From Myxococcales bacterium UBA1238 (GTDB taxonomy: Bacteria > Myxococcota_A > Bradymonadia > UBA7976 > UBA1532): a stretch of 37,247 nucleotides of DNA. Both the position numbers and the translations under genes were made by a program. The notes beneath the pieces were generated by a model. The model saw only the letters and a list, made by a program, of their open reading frames with translations, did no database searches and was not told the origin of the DNA. The stretch is from the NCBI GenBank assembly GCA_002309015.1, contig DBWM01000010.1, forward strand, positions 516 to 37,762, written 5' to 3'. Positions 1-7,172 of this stretch are shown one piece after another (the first letter of the stretch is position 1; every line of letters starts with the position of its first letter).

Positions 1-10
1 TCTTTCCAAG

Positions 11-78
11 AAAGTACACAACGGACGCTCCGACGCAGGTAGGTTTACCGGGAAAGTACACAACGGAGCGTCCGACGC
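11..78. repeat. Left-edge 42-bp direct repeat pair with a small hairpin
   Basis: Two 26-base copies (11-36 and 53-78) start with AAAGTACACAACGGA and are spaced 42 bases apart. They differ only in a central triplet: the first reads CGGA-CGC-TCCG and the second CGGA-GCG-TCCG. Each is a four-base-pair hairpin whose loop triplet is the reverse complement of the other copy. The ten bases before the first copy (1-10) resemble the end of a further unit, so the array may continue to the left of the window. The function is unknown. Confidence 0.75.
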
Positions 79-134
79 CTCATTTCCCGCCATGCCCATC
101 TTCGCCACCCCATCCGCCGCCTGATTGCGGGGCG

Positions 135-195
135 GGAGGATGGGGATCGGAGGCGTTTGGGGCTGAAGTCTTTGGAGGAGATGGGGGATCGGAGG
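135..195. repeat. Second 42-bp direct duplication, G-rich
   Basis: The motif GATCGGAGG occurs at 145 and again at 187, exactly 42 bases later. Each copy is preceded by a GGAGGATGGGG-type stretch. The second copy abuts the stop codon of the minus-strand transporter gene. Read on the minus strand, these copies (GATCCCCATC type) resemble the 43-bp units found at 11.7-11.9 kb, so they are probably degenerate members of the same family. The two units give weak support individually. Confidence 0.5.
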
Positions 196-197
196 GA

Positions 198-1313
198 TTA
201 GGCGTTTTGCGCGCCTTCAGCGGCGGCGGCTTTCTTGGCCTGGCGGGCTTTGTCGATGCGGGGGCCGAAGCTCAGGAGCAGGATCGTGCAGACCAGGAAG
301 GCGGCGCCGATGAGATCGGCGGTTTTGGGGGTCGAGCCGTCAAAGCCGAGCCACAAAATGAAGGTCGCGACGACGCCGGCCAGAACGCTCGAGCAGCGGT
401 TGACGGGGACGCAGAAGGTGTTGTCGCCGGGGCTCAGGTAAATGAGGTTGCCGCAGATGCCGGTACCGCCCGAGAAGGTGCCGATGAGCAGGACGACGAG
501 GAGCAGGAGGCCGATTTGGGGGACCTGCGTGAAGCCGTAGTTCAGCATGTCGAAGATTTCGAGGTTGTTGGCGGCGGTGTCGGTGATGTTCGAGCTGCTG
601 CCCAGCGCCGCGAGGACCGCGAGGCCGATGAACAGGACGGGGGTTGCGACCACCTGCTCCTGGACGAAGTAGCTCTTGGTGACGTCGGCGTCGGTCGTCT
701 TTGCGCGCTTGGTCATGAACAGGAAGCGGACGAAATAGGCGAGCAGATAGAAGAACACCGTCAGCCACGCGCCGAGGGGCATGTTCATGTCAAAGTTCTT
801 GGTCAGGGTGATGCCGCCCAAAGGATCGGCCTTGTTGACCGGCACAAACAGCACGGGCACCGCGATCGCGCAGAGGCTCAGGAGGAAGCCGCACCAGGAA
901 TACCATTTGGGCCGGCGACCCATGATCAGGTCGACGATCGGGGCGATGATCAGCGCGCCGCCCTTTTGCAGCAGCATCATGAAGACGATCGAGACGCCGG
1001 TGAAGGTGTACGCCAGAGTGGTGGTCATCACGACCACGCCCGCGCAGATGCCCGAGAAGAACTGAAGCGTGTCGGGGAAGCGAATGGTGAGTCCGCCGAG
1101 CTTCTTTTTGGGCAAATAGCCCCACCATTTCATGACCGAGAGATAAATGATCATCACGATCACGGAAGCGAAGACCGACATCGGCAGGGTCATGGCCCCC
1201 TGAAGTTTGGGCAAACTCGTAAAGAGTCCCCCAGTGATCGCCTTTGTGAGGGCCGTATAAGGCACGTAGCAGGCAAAATAGCCGAATGCAAACCACCAGA
1301 TGCTGACGTTCAT
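198..1313 (-). CDS. DMT-superfamily-like multi-pass membrane transporter
   Basis: A 371-residue, very hydrophobic protein with about ten predicted membrane segments and a short basic, Ala-rich C-terminal tail, which fits the drug/metabolite transporter (EamA-like) fold. The stretch around residues 105-130 (VFMMLLQKGGALIIAP, then a GRR loop) resembles the conserved helix-loop of that superfamily. The substrate cannot be read from the sequence. The ATG at 1313 has an AAAGGA ribosome site a few bases upstream. It is divergent from the redoxin-like gene; the 211-base region between them holds no gene, and no clear promoter could be fixed there. An overlapping plus-strand open frame is an artefact of GC-rich codon use. 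Assignment to the superfamily is moderately sure; the family is not resolved. Confidence 0.7.
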   Translation of the reverse strand: MNVSIWWFAFGYFACYVPYTALTKAITGGLFTSLPKLQGAMTLPMSVFASVIVMIIYLSVMKWWGYLPKKKLGGLTIRFPDTLQFFSGICAGVVVMTTTLAYTFTGVSIVFMMLLQKGGALIIAPIVDLIMGRRPKWYSWCGFLLSLCAIAVPVLFVPVNKADPLGGITLTKNFDMNMPLGAWLTVFFYLLAYFVRFLFMTKRAKTTDADVTKSYFVQEQVVATPVLFIGLAVLAALGSSSNITDTAANNLEIFDMLNYGFTQVPQIGLLLLVVLLIGTFSGGTGICGNLIYLSPGDNTFCVPVNRCSSVLAGVVATFILWLGFDGSTPKTADLIGAAFLVCTILLLSFGPRIDKARQAKKAAAAEGAQNA

Positions 1314-1524
1314 GTTCTGTCCTTTGCAGCAACGTTGTTAAAAAGTCGCAAGAGTGTGCTCCTTGAAGGGCGTTTGCGCAAGCAAGAATCCCCAAAGGCG
1401 CAGAGATGGCCGATTTACGGGCGGGTTTGGGGCGCCTGGGATTTTTGGCAAACGAGGAAATGCGAGGTTTTTCAACGCCGGGATTTACAGCCGGGAGCGC
1501 GGCGGGCATACTGCGCCCGTGAAA

Positions 1525-2043
1525 ATGAAACGCTCCTTATGCCTGATTGCGCCGGTTTTTTTAGGGCTCACCGCCTGCGGAGGCTCTGTGGCCGAGCAGA
1601 CTGTCCAGATGGATCCCGAAGCGATTCTGGCGGCGAGCTGGCTTGTGGACAGCGCGGATGGCGTCGAACACCGCGTGAAAGTGACGGATTTTCTGGGCAC
1701 GCCCATCCTGATCTACGCATTTACGAGCTTTTGCACCGAATGCCTGGCTCAGTTGCCCGAAATTCTTCAGACCAGCCGCGAGGCGGATTTCTTATTTTTA
1801 CCCCTTTGCCTCGACAAGGAACCCGATCGCGAAGCGATCTTTGCGGCCATGGGTGAGAAGACGATCTTACTTTTAGGCAGCGGGGAAGAACAAATGGGGC
1901 AGAGCGTGTTTGGCGAAATCGAGTCTGTGCCTGCGGCGTTCCTGCTGGGCTGTAAGGGCGAATTGCTCGAACGCTATAACGGCAACCTCTCGATTCAGCA
2001 TCTGTCGATCCGCGCACATTGCGAGGATTCCTCCGAGGAGTGA
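1525..2043 (+). CDS. Thioredoxin-fold (redoxin/TlpA-like) lipoprotein
   Basis: A 172-residue protein. The first 18 residues are a lipoprotein signal ending in the lipobox L-T-A-C (Cys18), so it should be lipid-anchored outside the inner membrane. The TlpA-like core has a CTEC pair at residues 70-73 (CxxC redox motif) after a hydrophobic strand, and a later VPAAF segment containing the cis-proline expected of the fold. The normal Trp before the CxxC is replaced by Phe. It could reduce disulfides or act in cytochrome maturation or oxidative defence; the partner is not visible. A GTG six bases upstream (1519) is an alternative start. It is the first gene of a tight run, six bases ahead of exbB. 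Confidence 0.75.
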   Translation: MKRSLCLIAPVFLGLTACGGSVAEQTVQMDPEAILAASWLVDSADGVEHRVKVTDFLGTPILIYAFTSFCTECLAQLPEILQTSREADFLFLPLCLDKEPDREAIFAAMGEKTILLLGSGEEQMGQSVFGEIESVPAAFLLGCKGELLERYNGNLSIQHLSIRAHCEDSSEE

Positions 2044-2049
2044 CGGTTT

Positions 2050-2739
2050 ATGGAAATGTTGATGTCGCTGCTCAAACGCGGCGGCCCGGTCATGATCCCC
2101 ATACTGGCCCTCTCGATTGTGGCCTTTTTTGTGTTTTTTGAACGTCTCTGGCGGCTCCGCAGGCAAAACATTTTGCCCGAAGCGTTTCTGAACCTGATTA
2201 AAAAGAAGCTCACCGAAGGCCGCTTTGAGGACGCGCGGATCTTGTGCGAAGGCGATCATTCCGCGATTTCGGCGGTGGTGGCGGCGGGGCTCAAATCCAA
2301 AAATCGCACGAGAGCTGAAATCAAGACCGCATTCGAAGAGATCGGCCGCTTTGAGGTGAGCGCGCTCGGGCGCTTCATCGAGGTTGTGGGCACGATCGCC
2401 ACCGTATCACCGCTTCTGGGCCTGCTCGGCACCGTCACCGGTATGATCGACGTGTTCCGTTCGGTGGTTTCTGAAGCGGGCGCAGGTCCCGTCAACCCCG
2501 TAAGCCTTGCGGACGGCATCTGGGCGGCGCTGCTCACGACGGCGGCGGGCCTCTGCGCGGCGATCCCCGCGTTTCTGGCGTATAAATACCTGCTCTCCCG
2601 CCTGGACGGCCTGGCGCTCGAAATGGAAGAGACCGCCGTGGAGCTGCTCGATCTCCTGGTGCCTCCGGAACAAACCCTTCCGCCGCGCGAAGTTCGCAAA
2701 GAATCCCGGCCGGCTGAAGCTCTGGCCCAAGAGAGCTGA
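2050..2739 (+). CDS. exbB: MotA/TolQ/ExbB-type proton channel protein
   Basis: A 229-residue membrane protein of the MotA/TolQ/ExbB family. It has an N-terminal membrane helix (about residues 12-32), a cytoplasmic helical region, then the family signature FIEVVGTIATVSPLLGLLGT leading into the second helix (about 110-140) and a third helix near 160-180. With ExbD it forms a proton-driven motor in the inner membrane that energises outer-membrane or division-linked machinery. Start ATG 2050 follows GAGGAG with good spacing, and exbD begins nine bases after the stop. No TonB, TolA, TolB or Pal gene lies in this window, so Exb versus Tol assignment rests on the neighbouring ExbD type only. Confidence 0.9.
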   Translation: MEMLMSLLKRGGPVMIPILALSIVAFFVFFERLWRLRRQNILPEAFLNLIKKKLTEGRFEDARILCEGDHSAISAVVAAGLKSKNRTRAEIKTAFEEIGRFEVSALGRFIEVVGTIATVSPLLGLLGTVTGMIDVFRSVVSEAGAGPVNPVSLADGIWAALLTTAAGLCAAIPAFLAYKYLLSRLDGLALEMEETAVELLDLLVPPEQTLPPREVRKESRPAEALAQES

Positions 2740-2748
2740 GGTGCGCTC

Positions 2749-3180
2749 GTGAATTTCAGGGCACAAGGCTTGAAAGGGCGATCGGCGACGGTCATCGATA
2801 TGACGGCCCTGGTCGACGTGGTCTTTCAGCTGCTCATCTTCTTTTTGCTTACATCCAATTACGTCAAACAGCAGGATGCGGCGGAGCGTGCGGCGAAGGT
2901 TCAGCTCGAACTCCCGGAAACCCAGCTCGAAGCCGACGACGAACCTGCAGAAGACGTGACCATCGAGATCGATGCGGAGGGCGAGGTTTACCTGGAAGGT
3001 GAGCATCTGACCTCGATGGACGAGCTTGAGCAGCGGATAGCCGAGCAGGCGAACCAGCATCCGAACACGATCGTGCTGCTCCGGGGCTCAAAAGACGCTT
3101 CTTACGGCAAAATCGCGCAGGTGATCGCGCTTACGCGCACGTATCGGCTCAAAGTGAGCGCGGTCCTGCAGTCGCAATAA
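2749..3180 (+). CDS. exbD: ExbD/TolR-type biopolymer transport protein
   Basis: A 143-residue partner of ExbB. A short basic N-terminus precedes one membrane helix (about 18-40) reading ALVDVVFQLLIFFLLTS; Asp23 in it is the membrane acidic residue expected to carry protons in ExbD/TolR. The rest is a periplasmic domain with an acidic linker (about 60-75), an IEIDAEG beta segment and a typical C-terminus that ends in tandem helices and strands. The start is GTG 2749, preceded by GAGG. It is co-directional with exbB (nine bases) and the FtsB-like gene (12 bases), so the three are almost certainly co-transcribed. Confidence 0.9.
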   Translation: MNFRAQGLKGRSATVIDMTALVDVVFQLLIFFLLTSNYVKQQDAAERAAKVQLELPETQLEADDEPAEDVTIEIDAEGEVYLEGEHLTSMDELEQRIAEQANQHPNTIVLLRGSKDASYGKIAQVIALTRTYRLKVSAVLQSQ

Positions 3181-3192
3181 AAGGAGAAGGCG

Positions 3193-3585
3193 ATGTGGCG
3201 GCGCATGATTTGGCGTTTGGTGATGCCTGTGGGGATTGTGGCGATCGTCGCAGGCGCGCTCTGGATGGCGTTTACGTTTCGCGATCCCGCTCTCCTGAAA
3301 AAAAGCCAGGATTTGCAGGCCGACTTAAACAGCCTGCTTCAAAAAAACGAGCAGCTCTCCCGCGAGATTGCGGCCCTCGAGAACGAAAACCAGCGCCTGC
3401 GCGAGGATCCCGAAGCGAGCCTCTATTACGTGCGGACGGAAGCGGGGATGCTGCGGCCGGGTGAAACGCTTTACCAGTTTGTTGAGGTTGCAGAGGAAGC
3501 GCCAAGGGCAGAGAATCGCGACGCGCGCGCAAAACCGAAGTCGCCTGAAACCCGCGATGACGCCGCCGCCGATGGGGGAACCTGA
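3193..3585 (+). CDS. ftsB: FtsB/DivIC-type septum formation protein
   Basis: A 130-residue bitopic protein: basic N-terminus, one membrane helix (about 8-28), a coiled coil rich in Leu, Gln and Glu (about 36-72), then a YYVRTEAGMLRPGETLYQF-type segment (about 77-95). This segment matches the conserved Gly-Met/Leu-x-x-Pro-Gly-Glu end of the FtsB/DivIC family. A disordered charged tail (about 98-130) is extra. FtsB links FtsQ and FtsL in the divisome and activates septal peptidoglycan synthesis. The ATG is preceded by AAAAGGAGAAGG. Its place after exbBD and before a diguanylate cyclase is unusual; FtsB is more often near eno or rpoE-type genes. Confidence 0.8.
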   Translation: MWRRMIWRLVMPVGIVAIVAGALWMAFTFRDPALLKKSQDLQADLNSLLQKNEQLSREIAALENENQRLREDPEASLYYVRTEAGMLRPGETLYQFVEVAEEAPRAENRDARAKPKSPETRDDAAADGGT

Positions 3586-3590
3586 GCTTG

Positions 3591-5777
3591 GTGAACGTGA
3601 ACAGCCAGCCCGTAAGCGAAAAACTGCGATTCCTGGGGCGAAGTCTTCTGCCCTGGGTGGCGCCGCTCTGTGCGGTTTGCGGGAGCGCTGCGATCGTTGC
3701 GGGGGTTTTTGAGCCCGATGCGCCGTCGGCCGTGAAGGGTCTGGTGGTGGCCGGGATTCTGCTCTGCGCGATCCTCTGGGATGCGATTCAGCGGCTGGGG
3801 TTTCAAAAACACAATCGCGCCTTCTTTGAGATCGAGGGGCCTCTGCTCTGGGTGGTTTTGCTCTGGGCGGCGGTGCGCGCGGCGGGGCCTCAATACGGGC
3901 CTCATCTCACGCCTTTTTGTGCGGTGCTCCTGGGAACGGTCTGCGCGCTGTTTCAAAAACCCCTCATCTATCTGGTCATCGCGGTGGCGGCGGTGCTCGA
4001 GCTGAGCCTTGCGGCGATCGGGCGTCAGTCGGTGCAGATTTGCGCGATCCATCTGGCGATCTACGGAGCGGCTTCGGCTGCGCAGAGCATCTGGCGCTGG
4101 TGGTCGGATCGGCGCGCGTTCGCTTTGGCCGAAAAGGCGGAGCGCGAAAAAAATCTGGCGGTTGAAGACGCCGCCTGGGATTTCGGGCTGAAGACGAGCC
4201 AGATGCCCGCATTGAGCGATCGGCCGTCGCTGAGCAGCTTAAACCGGCTCACCTGCGGCATGATGACCGTGGACTACATCAGCGAGTCGTTCGCGTTGCA
4301 GCTTCAGCTGGTGCGCGAGGCGCTGGGGCTTTGCTCGGCGGTGGTGCTCTGGCGCGATGCGGAGGGCGAAAAACTCAATCTGCGCGGATTTGCGTCGGAG
4401 CGGGAGCTTTGCGGCGGGCCGTATCCCCTGGATCGCGGCGTGCCGGCTACGGTGATGAACGGTCACAGAGAGGTGGCGATGGCGCCGGTGCCCCGAAGGT
4501 TTGCGGGGCTGCCTTATTACGAAAACTGCGATCACGTGGGCGCGCTGCTTGCGGTGGCGATTCCCGAGCCTTCGCTGACGCCTCTCGAAGAACCCCGGGT
4601 GGCGGGCGTGCTTTGCGTCGATCGCGTTTCTCCCTCCGCCTGGACCGAGCAGGAGCGCCGGGTGCTGCATCTGACGGCCGAAAAGCTCTGCTACGATGTG
4701 GAAGCCTCCCAGCATTGGAAACAAAGCGATCGCGATCGCATCGTGAGCGAGCGGTTTGCCGCCGTTTTGCAGGAACTGAATGCGACCCTCGATCTCGAAA
4801 GCGCCGCAGAGGTCGCGCTCAAAGCCGTAAAGACCCTCGCTCACGCCGATATGGCGGTGCTCAGTCTGTGCGAGCAAAACCATCATCGCGTGCTGCGCGC
4901 AATGGGGCTTTACGAAGATCGCTTCCAGGATCTCGAATTCGAAGGCGATGAGGGGCTCGTGGGGCAGGCGGTCGCGCTGGGACAGATTCTGCCGGCGGCG
5001 GACGATTATCGCGGCGTGCAGGCGATCTTTTCTTCGGAGGATCGGCTCCCGGAGTTGCGTTCCCTCTTGATTGTTCCCTTGAAAAAGGCACAAGGTGGAG
5101 TCTTCGGAGCGCTCACGGTGGCGAGTCAGACGCCGGGGGTTTGCGCCAAGCATCAGGAGATTCTCACGTTGATCGCCGATCAGGTGGCCGTCAAAATCGA
5201 TTTGGCCCGCGCGCACGAGCAGATTCGCCTTTTGGCCACCACAGACGGCCTGACGGGGCTCGCCAACCATCGCGTGTTCCAGCAGACCTTCGATCAAATG
5301 CTGGCGCGGGCGGAGCGGCGGAGCGATGCGCAGGGGCGGCTGGCTTTTATCCTTTGCGACATCGACTTTTTTAAGAAGCTCAACGATAACTACGGGCATC
5401 CGTTTGGCGATCTGGTGCTGAAGGGCGTGTCGCGCACTTTGGCTCAGGCGGTGCGCAAGGTGGATCTGGCGGCCCGGTATGGCGGTGAGGAGTTTGCACT
5501 TTTGCTCGAAGGCTCCGATCGTCAGGGAGCCATGGCGATGGCCGAGCGCATCCGCAGCAGCGTCGAGGCGTTGAATTTTGAGCATGAGACGGGGATTGTA
5601 AAAGCGACGTTATCCTTAGGCGTCGCTGCGTTTCCTGAAGATGGTTTGACGAAAGTCGAACTGATAGAACATGGAGATCAGGCGCTCTATTGTGCCAAGC
5701 ACGAAGGTCGCAATCGCGTCAAATCCTGGGCCGAGGTTCAGGAAACGATTCCGACTGAAGATCAAAAAGCGCTTTGA
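3591..5777 (+). CDS. Membrane-anchored GAF-GAF-GGDEF diguanylate cyclase
   Basis: A 728-residue protein. Residues 1-170 hold about five or six hydrophobic segments, followed by a charged helix. Two GAF-like sensor regions follow (about 220-370 and 390-550), then a GGDEF domain (about 555-715). The active-site loop is GGEEF at residue 631, which is catalytically competent. RKVD sits five residues before it and matches the RxxD product-inhibition site, so the enzyme should make c-di-GMP under feedback control. TDGLTGLANHRVF and DIDFFKKLND motifs are intact. I chose GTG 3591 over the adjacent TTG 3588; both fit the same ribosome site. It starts five bases after the FtsB-like gene and ends 11 bases before the PhoH gene. 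Confidence 0.9.
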   Translation: MNVNSQPVSEKLRFLGRSLLPWVAPLCAVCGSAAIVAGVFEPDAPSAVKGLVVAGILLCAILWDAIQRLGFQKHNRAFFEIEGPLLWVVLLWAAVRAAGPQYGPHLTPFCAVLLGTVCALFQKPLIYLVIAVAAVLELSLAAIGRQSVQICAIHLAIYGAASAAQSIWRWWSDRRAFALAEKAEREKNLAVEDAAWDFGLKTSQMPALSDRPSLSSLNRLTCGMMTVDYISESFALQLQLVREALGLCSAVVLWRDAEGEKLNLRGFASERELCGGPYPLDRGVPATVMNGHREVAMAPVPRRFAGLPYYENCDHVGALLAVAIPEPSLTPLEEPRVAGVLCVDRVSPSAWTEQERRVLHLTAEKLCYDVEASQHWKQSDRDRIVSERFAAVLQELNATLDLESAAEVALKAVKTLAHADMAVLSLCEQNHHRVLRAMGLYEDRFQDLEFEGDEGLVGQAVALGQILPAADDYRGVQAIFSSEDRLPELRSLLIVPLKKAQGGVFGALTVASQTPGVCAKHQEILTLIADQVAVKIDLARAHEQIRLLATTDGLTGLANHRVFQQTFDQMLARAERRSDAQGRLAFILCDIDFFKKLNDNYGHPFGDLVLKGVSRTLAQAVRKVDLAARYGGEEFALLLEGSDRQGAMAMAERIRSSVEALNFEHETGIVKATLSLGVAAFPEDGLTKVELIEHGDQALYCAKHEGRNRVKSWAEVQETIPTEDQKAL

Positions 5778-5788
5778 AAGGAGTTTTC

Positions 5789-7096
5789 ATGCGCAAGTGC
5801 TACGTTCTGGACACCAATGTGATTCTCCACGATCCGAGGGTGATCTTTCGTTTCGTCGAGAGCGACGTGGTGTTGCCGATTTACGTGATCGAGGAGCTCG
5901 ATCGCTTCAAGAAGGATATGTCGGGGCTCGGCCGCAATGCGCGCGAGTTCTCTCGGGAACTCGACGAGTTGCGCTCCCACGGCGAGCTGAAGGATGGCGT
6001 CTCGGTCGATGGCAACAGCACCGTGCGCGTCGCCTTCGTCCGCCATCCGGATTTCAAGTCCGAAGTCTTCACCCACCGCGACGATTACGACAACCTGATC
6101 CTCCGCACAGCGCTTGAGATCCACGAGCTGAGCAAGTCAGAGGTGATCTTTGTCACCAAGGATGCCAACCTCCGCATTCGCGCCGACATCCTGGGGCTTC
6201 GCGCCGAAGACTACGATCCCGACAGCGTGGAGATGACCGATCTCTACGAAGGGCACCGCGAGCTCGATGTCTCTTCGGATGCGGTCGAGGCCGCCTTTAA
6301 AGAGGGTGCGGATTTAGGGCAGAAGTTTAACGCCAACGAATTCATGCTGTTGCGCGACGAGCAGAATTCGAGCCACACGGCGATGGCCCGTTACGATCAA
6401 AACAGCGGGCTGGTCAAAGCGCTGCCGCGCCGCATGCCGCCGGTCTGGGGGCTCACTTCGCGCAATAAGGAGCAGGCCTACGCGTTAAACCTTTTGCTCG
6501 ACGATTCGGTGAAGCTGGTCACGCTCATCGGGAAGGCGGGTACGGGTAAAACGCTGCTCGCGCTCGCTGCGGGGCTTCAGAAGGTGACCGAGGAATCGGT
6601 CTATCAAAAGATCCTGGTCAGCCGTCCGGTTTTGCCCATGGGCAAGGATCTCGGTTATCTGCCGGGCACCATCGAAGAGAAGTTTGAGCCCTGGATGAAG
6701 CCGGTCTACGACAACCTGGATCTGCTGCTCACGCTCAACAAGAACGGACGCCGCGACAATCGCGGTCACGCTGCGCTCTTCGATCTCGGGATCCTCGAAA
6801 TTGAGCCCTTGACGTACATTCGCGGGCGCTCCATCCCGCATCAGTACATCATCGTCGACGAAGCGCAGAACCTCACCCCTCACGAAGTGAAGACGATTTT
6901 GACCCGCGCAGGCGACGGCACCAAATTGATCTTCACCGGCGATCCTTACCAAATCGATAATCCCTACGTCGATACCACCAACAACGGCCTGGTGCATCTG
7001 GTCAACAAATTCCAGAATCAGCCGCTGGCCGGCACGGTCACCCTGAGCAAAGGCGAGCGTTCGGAATTGGCCGAACTGGCAGCCAACATTCTCTGA
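5789..7096 (+). CDS. phoH: PIN domain-PhoH ATPase fusion (PhoH2-type)
   Basis: A 435-residue protein with an N-terminal PIN nuclease domain (about 1-140; it begins with LDTNVILHDP, where Asp8 is a predicted metal ligand) and a C-terminal PhoH ATPase (about 215-435). Walker A is GKAGTGKT at 248-255 and Walker B is IIVDEAQN with Asp357-Glu358. PIN-PhoH proteins of the PhoH2 type are known as RNA helicase-nucleases, so a role in RNA turnover is likely. I chose ATG 5789 because AAAGGAG lies eight bases upstream, rather than the TTG 15 bases earlier. It is the last gene of the run from 1525, and a GC-rich hairpin follows. Confidence 0.92.
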   Translation: MRKCYVLDTNVILHDPRVIFRFVESDVVLPIYVIEELDRFKKDMSGLGRNAREFSRELDELRSHGELKDGVSVDGNSTVRVAFVRHPDFKSEVFTHRDDYDNLILRTALEIHELSKSEVIFVTKDANLRIRADILGLRAEDYDPDSVEMTDLYEGHRELDVSSDAVEAAFKEGADLGQKFNANEFMLLRDEQNSSHTAMARYDQNSGLVKALPRRMPPVWGLTSRNKEQAYALNLLLDDSVKLVTLIGKAGTGKTLLALAAGLQKVTEESVYQKILVSRPVLPMGKDLGYLPGTIEEKFEPWMKPVYDNLDLLLTLNKNGRRDNRGHAALFDLGILEIEPLTYIRGRSIPHQYIIVDEAQNLTPHEVKTILTRAGDGTKLIFTGDPYQIDNPYVDTTNNGLVHLVNKFQNQPLAGTVTLSKGERSELAELAANIL

Positions 7097-7112
7097 TCGC
7101 GGTCCTCTTTTG

Positions 7113-7149
7113 CAGCGCGCTCGCATCTTTTGGGCGCGCTGTGCCTTTT
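7113..7149 (+). terminator. Probable terminator after the PhoH gene
   Basis: CAGCGCGC (7113-7120) and GCGCGCTG (7134-7141) form a perfect eight-pair stem with a 13-base loop. TGCCTTTT follows. The hairpin lies 16 bases after the PhoH stop and ahead of the kinase gene, so it probably ends the 1525-7096 transcript. The T-run is short and starts three bases after the stem. Confidence 0.6.
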
Positions 7150-7172
7150 GGGGTTGTGCGTTACGGTGAGGG

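Noticed and set aside
207..1856. Long open frame of 549 codons on the plus strand
   Set aside because: It runs antisense through the transporter gene and past it, has Asp/Glu/Arg-heavy composition typical of GC-rich shadow frames, and conflicts with the clear membrane protein and lipoprotein.
4239..5585. 448-codon minus-strand frame inside the diguanylate cyclase gene
   Set aside because: The plus-strand protein has intact GAF and GGEEF motifs; the antisense frame is a codon-bias artefact.
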